Origin: an uncultured Porphyromonas sp.
Lineage (GTDB): Bacteria; Bacteroidota; Bacteroidia; Bacteroidales; Porphyromonadaceae
Reading direction: 5' to 3'
Assembly: GCF_905372525.1 (NCBI RefSeq)
Contig: NZ_CAJPPN010000018.1
Coordinates: 1-45,821, forward strand
Length of the DNA: 45,821 nt
Part shown: positions 16,982 through 25,200 of the stretch, in pieces
Layout: each line of letters opens with the position of its first letter
How positions within the stretch are numbered: the stretch's first letter is position 1
Position numbers and translations under genes: made by a program
The notes under the pieces: model-generated
The model's database searches: none
Told to the model about the DNA's origin: nothing
Seen by the model: the letters and a program-made list of their open reading frames with translations, nothing else

Positions 16982-18088
16982 CTACTCATCTTGTGACCAC
17001 TGAAGACCCACTTGACCTTCTTGCTCAGAATCATCACCGCTAGACCCAGTGGTCGGACTTACCCGCTGGTAAATGCGTACCTCGTCATAGGAGTGGGCGA
17101 TCATTCGGTCACCGATGATATGCACAGAGTCGATATCCCAACCGCCCCAGAGGTCGTGCCAAACAAACTCCTCCGTCTGCACATCGAAGGCCGCAAGGAA
17201 GAAGATCCCCGACACCCGCACCGAGACGTAGAAGATCCCTTCATGTAGCAAGAGGCTCGTATACTCTGCGCTATACTCCTTTCCTTCGTAGACAAAGTTA
17301 TCCCTTCGCTCGTCACAGAGCATGCGCCCAGCCTCAAAGTCAAATACTGTATAGTAGCTGCCGAACAAGGAGTATCCTAGTGTCCCCTTGATAAACATCT
17401 TAGGTAGCGTCTCATCTTTCCTCTCGAGCACCTTTCCCGTAGCTACATCTATCCGATGTAAGTGCTTTTGGGTCGTCACCCACAGATCGGAGCCGTAGAA
17501 GTTGATGAAGTCAATTTCCCCAGGTACGACCCCATTGTACCAAAGGGAATAGCCACGACCACTCTCAGAAAAGTCTAGCCGATAGACCTCTTCCAGTCCT
17601 TGTCCGTCCTTATCTCGCATAGCAACCAACTGGCTCTGACCCTCACAAGTAAAGAAGTGGAGACCACGGTGGCTACCCTCGTGGAAGAATACTCCCTCAA
17701 GGGGGAATGGACCTAAGTCTTGACATTCATGGGCGGAAAGGTCATACCGCAGTTGGCTCTCATTGATTAGGTAGAGCCACCTCCCTGCTCGGGCGGTATA
17801 AAAGGAGTTATTGACATTCGTGATAGTTTGCTTTAGTTCTCCATCTATCGAGAAGACATTAACGATCGTCTTGTACTCGGAGTCTTCATCATAGTGGACA
17901 AACCATAGACCTTGTCGCAGATAGATCCACCACGACAGCTCACTATGGGTAAAGGGGATTATCTGCTCGACTTGCTCCTCTAGCGAGTAGGAAAAGACAG
18001 CACTATTCCTCTTATAGTCCCGGAGGTATAGCACCCCATGATCTACCCAGACTTCATTGGCTGGGAAACTTGTGATTAGCTTGTACAT
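16982..18088 (-). CDS. Propeller-like repeat protein, array copy 3
   Basis: The protein has about 368 residues. The ATG at 18086-18088 is preferred to the TTG just before it. The first 200 residues match copy 1 nearly base for base. Private differences cluster around residues 205-265 (TQKHLHRID, DETLPKMFIKGTLGYSLFGSYY, LCDERRDNF). The tail is the acidic SSGDDSEQEGQVGLQWSQDE. The spacer to copy 4 is the same as that between copies 1 and 2. Confidence 0.8.
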   Translation of the reverse strand: MYKLITSFPANEVWVDHGVLYLRDYKRNSAVFSYSLEEQVEQIIPFTHSELSWWIYLRQGLWFVHYDEDSEYKTIVNVFSIDGELKQTITNVNNSFYTARAGRWLYLINESQLRYDLSAHECQDLGPFPLEGVFFHEGSHRGLHFFTCEGQSQLVAMRDKDGQGLEEVYRLDFSESGRGYSLWYNGVVPGEIDFINFYGSDLWVTTQKHLHRIDVATGKVLERKDETLPKMFIKGTLGYSLFGSYYTVFDFEAGRMLCDERRDNFVYEGKEYSAEYTSLLLHEGIFYVSVRVSGIFFLAAFDVQTEEFVWHDLWGGWDIDSVHIIGDRMIAHSYDEVRIYQRVSPTTGSSGDDSEQEGQVGLQWSQDE

Positions 18089-18120
18089 CAATCAATAATT
18101 TCGAATATTACATTGAGTAC

Positions 18121-19230
18121 TTACGGCTTATCTTGTGACCACTGAGGGCCCACTTGACCCTCTTGCTCAGAATCATCACCGCTAGACCCTGTGGACAAAT
18201 CTATCCGCTGGTAGATGCGTACCTCGTCGTGGGAGTGGGCGATCATTCGGTCACCGATAATATGCACGGAGTCGATATCCCAACCGCCCCAGAGGTCGTG
18301 CCAAACAAACTCCTCCGTCTGCACATCGAAGGCCGCAAGGAAGAAGATCCCCGACACCCGCACCGAGACGTAGAAGATCCCTTCATGTAGCAAGAGGCTC
18401 GTATACTCTGCGCTATACTCCTTCCCTTCGTAGACAAAGCGATCCCTCCGTACATTACAGAGCATGCGCCCAGCCTCGAAGTCAAATACAGTATAGTAAC
18501 TGTTGAATAAGGAATATCCTAGCGACCCCTTGATAAACATCTTAGGTAGTGCCTCATCTTTCCTCTCGAGCACTTTTCCCGTAGCTACATCTATACGATG
18601 TAGGTGCTCTTGGGTCGTCACCCACAGATCGGAGCCGTAGAAGTTGATGAAGTCAATTTCCCCAGGTACGACCCCATTGTACCAAAGGGAATAGCCACGA
18701 CCACTCTCAGAAAAGTCTAGCCGATAGACCTCTTCCAGTCCTTGTCCGTCCTTATCTCGCATAGCAACCAACTGGCTCTGACCCTCACAAGTAAAGAAGT
18801 GGAGACCACGGTGGCTACCCTCGTGGAAGAATACTCCCTCAAGGGGGAATGGACCTAAGTCTTGACATTCATGGGCGGAAAGGTCATACCGCAGTTGGCT
18901 CTCATTGATTAGGTAGAGCCACCTCCCTGCTCGGGCGGTATAAAAGGAGTTATTGACATTCGTGATAGTTTGCTTTAGTTCTCCATCTATCGAGAAGACA
19001 TTAACGATCGTCTTGTACTCGGAGTCTTCATCATAGTGGACAAACCATAGACCTTGTCGCAGATAGATCCACCACGACAGCTCACTATGGGCGAAGGGGA
19101 TTACCTGCTCGACTCGCTCCTCTAGCGAGTGGGAAAAGACGGCACTATCCCTCTTATAGTCCCGGAGGTATAGCACCCCATGATCTACCCAGACTTCATC
19201 GGCCGGGCAACTTGTAATTAGCTTGTACAT
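18121..19230 (-). CDS. Propeller-like repeat protein, array copy 4
   Basis: The protein has 369 residues from ATG 19228-19230. The N-terminus (MYKLITSCPADEVWVD, DSAVFSHSLEERVEQVIPFAH) is the same as copy 5 and differs from copies 1 and 3. The last 50 residues (IIGDRMIAHSHDEVRIYQRIDLSTG) are the same as copy 2. It is therefore a recombinant of two array members. Confidence 0.8.
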   Translation of the reverse strand: MYKLITSCPADEVWVDHGVLYLRDYKRDSAVFSHSLEERVEQVIPFAHSELSWWIYLRQGLWFVHYDEDSEYKTIVNVFSIDGELKQTITNVNNSFYTARAGRWLYLINESQLRYDLSAHECQDLGPFPLEGVFFHEGSHRGLHFFTCEGQSQLVAMRDKDGQGLEEVYRLDFSESGRGYSLWYNGVVPGEIDFINFYGSDLWVTTQEHLHRIDVATGKVLERKDEALPKMFIKGSLGYSLFNSYYTVFDFEAGRMLCNVRRDRFVYEGKEYSAEYTSLLLHEGIFYVSVRVSGIFFLAAFDVQTEEFVWHDLWGGWDIDSVHIIGDRMIAHSHDEVRIYQRIDLSTGSSGDDSEQEGQVGPQWSQDKP

Positions 19231-19260
19231 CAATCAAATATCGAAGCTTACATTGAGTAC

Positions 19261-20370
19261 TTACGGCTTACCTTGTGACCACTGAAGACCCACTTGACCC
19301 TCTTGCTCAGAATCATCACCGCTAGACCCTGTGGCCGGACTTACCCGCTGGTAGATGCGTACCTCATCGTAGGCGTGAGCGATCATTCGATCATCAACAA
19401 TATGCACGGAGTCGATATCCCAACCACCCCAGAGGTCGTGCCAAACAAACTCTTCCGTCTGCACATCGAAGGCCGCAAGGAAGAAGATTCCCGAGACCCG
19501 TACCGAGACGTAGAAGATCCCTTCATGTAGCAAGAGGCTCGTATACTCTGCGCTATACTCCTTCCCTTCGTAGACAAAGCGATCCCTCCGTACATTACAG
19601 AGCATGCGCCCAGCCTCGAAGTCAAATACAGTATAGTAACTGTTGAATAAGGAATATCCTAGCGACCCCTTGATAAACATCTTAGGTAGTGCCTCATCTT
19701 TCCTCTCGAGCACTTTTCCCGTAGCTACATCTATACGATGTAGGTGCTCTTGGGTCGTCACCCACAGATCGGAGCCGTAGAAGTTGATGAAGTCAATTTC
19801 CCCAGGTACGACCCCATTGTACCAAAGGGAATAGCCACGACCACTCTCAGAAAAGTCTAGCCGATAGACCTCTTCCAGTCCTTGTCCGTCCTTATCTCGC
19901 ATAGCAACCAACTGGCTCTGACCCTCACAAGTAAAGAAGTGGAGACCACGGTGGCTACCCTCGTGGAAGAATACTCCCTCAAGGGGGAATGGACCTAAGT
20001 CTTGACATTCATGGGCGGAAAGGTCATACCGCAGTTGGCTCTCATTGATTAGGTAGAGCCACCTCCCTGCTCGGGCGGTATAAAAGGAGTTATTGACATT
20101 CGTGATAGTTTGCTTTAGTTCTCCATCTATCGAGAAGACATTAACGATCGTCTTGTACTCGGAGTCTTCATCATAGTGGACAAACCATAGACCTTGTCGC
20201 AGATAGATCCACCACGACAGCTCACTATGGGCGAAGGGGATTACCTGCTCGACTCGCTCCTCTAGCGAGTGGGAAAAGACGGCACTATCCCTCTTATAGT
20301 CCCGGAGGTATAGCACCCCATGATCTACCCAGACTTCATCGGCCGGGCAACTTGTAATTAGCTTGTACAT
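19261..20370 (-). CDS. Propeller-like repeat protein, array copy 5
   Basis: The protein has 369 residues from ATG 20368-20370. The 5' half is identical to copy 4. The 3' half is identical to copy 6 and nearly so to copy 1 (IVDDRMIAHAYDEVRIYQRVSPATG). The tail is the acidic SSGDDSEQEGQVGLQWSQGKP. No signal peptide or membrane segment is present. Confidence 0.8.
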   Translation of the reverse strand: MYKLITSCPADEVWVDHGVLYLRDYKRDSAVFSHSLEERVEQVIPFAHSELSWWIYLRQGLWFVHYDEDSEYKTIVNVFSIDGELKQTITNVNNSFYTARAGRWLYLINESQLRYDLSAHECQDLGPFPLEGVFFHEGSHRGLHFFTCEGQSQLVAMRDKDGQGLEEVYRLDFSESGRGYSLWYNGVVPGEIDFINFYGSDLWVTTQEHLHRIDVATGKVLERKDEALPKMFIKGSLGYSLFNSYYTVFDFEAGRMLCNVRRDRFVYEGKEYSAEYTSLLLHEGIFYVSVRVSGIFFLAAFDVQTEEFVWHDLWGGWDIDSVHIVDDRMIAHAYDEVRIYQRVSPATGSSGDDSEQEGQVGLQWSQGKP

Positions 20371-20400
20371 CAATCAAATATCGAAGCTTACATTGAGTAC

Positions 20401-21525
20401 TTACGGCTTACCTTGTGACCACTGAAGACCCACTTGACCCTCTTGCTCAGAATCATCACCGCTAGACCCTGTGGCCGGACTTACCCGCTGGTAGATGCGT
20501 ACCTCATCGTAGGCGTGAGCGATCATTCGATCATCAACAATATGCACGGAGTCGATATCCCAACCACCCCAGAGGTCGTGCCAAACAAACTCTTCCGTCT
20601 GCACATCGAAGGCCGCAAGGAAGAAGATTCCCGAGACCCGTACCGAGACGTAGAAGATCCCTTCATGTAGCAAGAGGCTCGTATACTCTGCGCTATACTC
20701 CTTCCCTTCGTAGACAAAGCGATCCCTCCGTACATTACAGAGCATGCGCCCAGCCTCGAAGTCAAATACAGTATAGTAACTGTTGAATAAGGAATATCCT
20801 AGCGACCCCTTGATAAACATCTTAGGTAGTGCCTCATCTTTCCTCTCGAGCACTTTTCCCGTAGCTACATCTATACGATGTAGGTGCTCTTGGGTCGTCA
20901 CCCACAGATCGGAGCCGTAGAAGTTGATGAAGTCAATTTCCCCAGGTACGACCCCATTGTGCCAAAGGGAATAGCCACGACCGCTCTCGGAGAAGTCCAA
21001 CCGATAGACCTCCTCTAGCCCTTGTCCGTCCTTATCTCGCATAGCAACCAGTTGGCTCTTCTTATCACTGATGAAGAAGTGAAGACCACGGTGGCTACCC
21101 TTGTAGAAGAAAGCTCTCTCAAGAGGAAAGGCACCTAAGTCTTGATACTCATGGGTGGAGAGGTTATATCTAATTAGATGCTTGTCTACCAAATAGACCC
21201 AGAAAGAATCTTCGGTTGGAAGCATATCGAAATAAGTTGCCACATCCATGATGGATTGTTTTAGCTCCCCATCGAGCGAGAATATATTCATAGTCCCCGC
21301 CAGAGGTGATTTCTTTGCATAATGGACGAACCACAGACTTTTATGTAGCTCGGGGATCTTGGCATAGGGACTATACAGGAACTGGAGCCTCTCTAGGCAG
21401 ACACCATCCAAAGAGTATCAGTGGGTATTGTAAGTACGCTTTTTGTTGGTCGTCGTAATGAAAATAGAGTCCTCATAGATCTCCATCCATACGGCTCGCA
21501 TTCGTTTAATTAACTGATACATCAT
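20401..21525 (-). pseudogene. Propeller-like repeat protein, array copy 6, nonsense-disrupted
   Basis: The expected ATG is at 21523-21525 and gives 35 codons (MMYQLIKRMRAVWMEIYEDS...) before an in-frame TGA at 21418-21420. The frame then stays open to the normal stop at 20401. A 336-residue product could begin at the TTG at 21409-21411, just after the stop. The N-terminal 170 residues are divergent from copies 1, 3, 4 and 5, as in copy 2; the rest is identical to copy 5. It is the copy nearest the toxin and probably the founder type. It is either a pseudogene or an N-terminally shortened gene. Confidence 0.7.
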
Positions 21526-21613
21526 TCTATATTATCGAAGATCGAATTAAAGACTTTAGCCTCTCAGAGAATATGACTTGGTACAGTTACTCTCGGTGGA
21601 CAACACCTTGGGG

Positions 21614-22285
21614 TCACTCCTTGGGGTGCTGGTAGCACTCGATGTCTTGCTGGAGGTGCTCTCGGAAGGCGGGAAACTCCTTGTCCGTATACTCTAGGGT
21701 ACGCTCCCGAGCCAGAAGAGGGATGCGGTCTAGGCGGATGAGCTGGTCGTACTCTCCGAACTTCGGGTAGTCCACCCAGAGCTTCTCCAGCTCCTCCGCT
21801 GAGATCGGGGGATGCTTCGTTCGGATCACCTCAGAAGTTCCATTATACTCCTCTCCTTGATAGATGACAGATGAGCACCCTCCTTCGTGGGTATATGTGA
21901 AGTCCGTACGTCGCATCTTTTCTGTCGTCCCTGGATAACATTCGAATAAGAAGATTGCTTTTAGGAACAACTTCCCCTTATGCTCGCTATCAGACCGATA
22001 TTGAAAGGTCAGGAAGTCAGCATAGTTATCTTGTAGGAAGTCGAGCCCAAAGTACCCCACATTGGACTCCATCGCGCAGTAGGGACTATCATCATCGTTG
22101 AGGATCGTGGCGAAGTAGACCTCCTGATTCTCGTGGGCTTCGCGGGAGGCCAGCTCCAGCAGCCCCTCCTTCTTCTTACGACGCGAGTAGCGCGTTTTGT
22201 TGTAGCGATCCATGTTATACAAGGAATCCTCTTCACTCTGCAAGCACTCATAGGGAGCATTCCAGGCTCTTAATGTTAGTTTCAT
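21614..22285 (-). CDS. Candidate cognate immunity protein of the TANFOR toxin
   Basis: The protein has 223 residues, with a start codon that overlaps the toxin stop as ATGA (22282-22285), so translation is coupled. It has no signal peptide. It is acidic, with blocks such as YFATILNDDDSPY and GYFGLDFLQDNYADFLTFQYR, and a C-terminal helical half. I do not recognise a named family. Position directly behind the variable C-terminal domain of a large secreted protein, small size and cytoplasmic character are what is expected of an immunity protein; that role is inference. Confidence 0.65.
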   Translation of the reverse strand: MKLTLRAWNAPYECLQSEEDSLYNMDRYNKTRYSRRKKKEGLLELASREAHENQEVYFATILNDDDSPYCAMESNVGYFGLDFLQDNYADFLTFQYRSDSEHKGKLFLKAIFLFECYPGTTEKMRRTDFTYTHEGGCSSVIYQGEEYNGTSEVIRTKHPPISAEELEKLWVDYPKFGEYDQLIRLDRIPLLARERTLEYTDKEFPAFREHLQQDIECYQHPKE

Positions 22286-25200
22286 TTCTTTATACTATAT
22301 ATCTTTCCGTTAGTATCTCTAATCTTGATTTTCTCCTTCTCTGCATAGCGTAACACGCTTTCAGGTACAGGCTCCTTCTGCACCGGCACCTCAAGGATCA
22401 TCCTTCCTTTGAGAATATTCCCTCCATTCTCTTCAAAGATTCCAACATTAGCTCCCACTCGATTGGAGGGGACATCTGCAATCACCGCTCCAGGCGAGTA
22501 CTTATCCGCTAGCTCTTTTAGGTAGTGGATAGCTGTCTCTTTGGAGATTTCACTGAGCTGGGTACACTTGCGAGAGACTATTTCCCCCATTCTTGGGTTA
22601 TATGAGTCTAACCGCACATACTGATACTTGGTAGAGGACTTTCCTGCAGCTCTCTTCCCCGCCTTGGGGGACTCTAGATATACTTCATTGTAGGGGTAGA
22701 AGGGTGCACGCTCCTTGTTAAAGGCGATACCCTCTAGGATTTGCTTGATCCATGCTCTCCGTTCTTTTGTGTCCTTAAGATCAAGCAACTCATCGATAAG
22801 CTCTGGATTAGCGGCTAGTTCATGCCGGAGGGCCTCATCGGCTACATCGAGTTGTTGAAGGAGCTTCTCCTGGGCAGACTCCTTGAGTGCCTTAAACCGA
22901 GGATGGCTGGATACACTTCCGTATACCTCATGTGAGCGACGCTGGAGTTGCATCAGCCTTTTCTCGGAGACGGCTTCGATGTGGGGGATGGAAGCATTTC
23001 CTCTCGCCAGCTTGAACAGCTTAGCATCTTCCCCGAGCGGTAGCTTAAGGGTTTTGATGCTGGTAGGCCCGACGAGTAGGAGTGACGCTGCGTTCAGCGA
23101 GGCATTAGTGTAATCTCCTCGTAGGGAACTGTAGAATACATTGAGGATGTCAGGTGCTGTATCTAGCCCCACAAAGCCAAGGACAACCGAGGCCAGATCA
23201 AGTGTATTATAGACTGGCTGATCTATATATCGGGCAAGGAACCAATCCGTCTTGTCCGTGAAACTATGTTCCGCCCGGAAGGTGAAACCTGATCGAACAC
23301 TGGCATTCAGTCTCTCCAGCACATTCTCATAGGCGTACTGTAGTAGGTAAGCCTGGTAGTTCTTGATCCCCTTGCCATTATCCGCCTCCAGATACTGTTC
23401 TCGGTAGTGGATGGGCATACGCACTTCATGGAGCTCGTACTGCGTCAGGTCGTCAGCTTTCTTGGAGTAGGTAAGCAGTGCTGAAGCATAGTATTCCTCG
23501 AGCCATCGCTCATTCTCTGAGGAGCTAAATCCCTCAGGGATAATCCCCTCTCGCTGCCCTGTCGTACGGATCCCCTCTCGCTCATTGTATTGTTGGATGA
23601 TGGTTGCCAGCGTGTCTACACCTTTCTGGAGATAGGGGATGACCGACACATTGTAGGGATAGCCACTGACAGCTTCCCCCTTGTGGTTATCGACAAAGAT
23701 CGATATAGCGCGTGAGGCATTGAAGTAGCCACGATAGGTCGTCGTCTTCTTGGCCGTGTGTGTGAATAGGTCTAAGACAAAGTCCCGAACACTACGCCCC
23801 AAAGCCTCCTGCTGAGCAGGATTATGATCAGTCCGTAGCCCATGGATATTGACCGAAGCGTTTGCTCCAGTGGCCACACCGATCATGTGTAGCACGCGAC
23901 CGCTCCGCCCTAGGGATTGTAGTCCAATATAGGGTACTGTGACGAGGATATCCCTATCCCCTAAGCCCGCTCGCACAAAGACCTTGAGGGCAAGCTTGTT
24001 CCACTCCTTTTGGTCTAGGGATACCGTCCCGACCTCTGTCTGCACAACAATGAAGCGAGAGGCGTTACGCTGAGCATAAGTCACTAGCTTGTCCTTTAGT
24101 ACTTCGCCCAAGAAATTCTTCTCCCTCCCGAATCGAGAGACTTCATCGGTGAGTGCTCGGACGACTGGCTCCTGCTCGGATAGAGGAGTAGTATTCTGGG
24201 TAAGCGATTTCCTGGCAAAGTCTATATGCCTGAGACTCGCCTGGTCTATAGAGAAGAGCCTTCGATCAAGCACCCTCGGGGGGAGCTCCGATCCACACCC
24301 AAAGTCAGCCTCGCTGAGCTTATAGATATGTCCTCCGAGCGTGATGGTACGGACCGAAGCATCTACTTTGATGGAGAGTCGATCTCCACTAGCAGTCTGT
24401 ATCGGATAGAGGATTGTATCCTGCCTAGATAGGAATCTGTAGCCTGCAAACTTGCCTCCCCGCTCTGTAGTCTGATAGTGTCGTCCCCCGATAGAGAAGG
24501 AGGCAATGCTACCATGTACGGCAGGATGTGCGGAGCTATCATCATAGAATACTCCCCGGATGACGGCACCCGCAGGTAAGCGAAACGCACTACCATCTGG
24601 CGCTGTAAGAGCCTTGCCACTCTCTATAATCAGCGTGGATAGCTCGGGGGGGATACAAGCGATTAGGCTCTTTTTATGCTTTAGCTTCTCCTCCTCGGCT
24701 TTATCTGCTGCGGTGAAGACGGCCGGATTAGAAATGACATTCCACTGGAAGGCTACAAGCTCCTTGCCTGTGGCGTAGTCCATCAGATTGCGCGTCTGAC
24801 CCTGACTCTTCGACCCGCCGTACTCATCATCGAAGGTGTGCTGTAGCGTGAAGAGCCCGTGCCCGAGCTCGTGGGCGATGGTATAGCCTAGGTCGGACGT
24901 CCCCCCATTGGGGCTATTCCCCGAGAAGATGTACCCGAAGCGGCTCCGACGGGGCATCTCACCGAGCAGACTCTGAGGCTTATCCTCCAGCCCCTGCGCT
25001 GCATCGACGACGAAGAGGTAGAGGCCATCTAGCGTACCGGAGAGCTGGCTGTAGGCCTTCTTCAGGTAGTCCATCTCGGCACTCTCCTTCACCTCACGCA
25101 CCCGACCGAAGAAGCTCTTGCCTACGATGCTGAGCTTGCGGTCTCCGTCCCGATCCCAACTGTAGTCCCCACGCATGCGCTCATCCACTTCGACGTCGAA

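Larger units (their letters stand above)
14728..21525 (-). repeat. Tandem array of six paralogous genes, period about 1140 bp
   Basis: Six copies sit head to tail: the starts of copies 4, 5 and 6 differ by exactly 1140 bp (18121, 19261, 20401). Long blocks are identical between copies, but the sharing is mosaic. Copy 4 has the 3' end of copy 2 and the 5' end of copy 5, while copies 1 and 3 share the 5' half, and the copy 1-2 and copy 3-4 spacers are identical. This pattern indicates unequal crossing over and gene conversion. Confidence 0.9.

Noticed and set aside
14731..20765. 78-80-aa frames recurring in each array unit
   Set aside because: They are out-of-frame shadows of the repeated array genes and are repeated only because the DNA is.
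21409..21420. Selenocysteine or programmed recoding at the TGA of array copy 6
   Set aside because: Sibling copies do not have Cys or TGA at this place, and no recoding hairpin was seen; a simple nonsense mutation is more likely.
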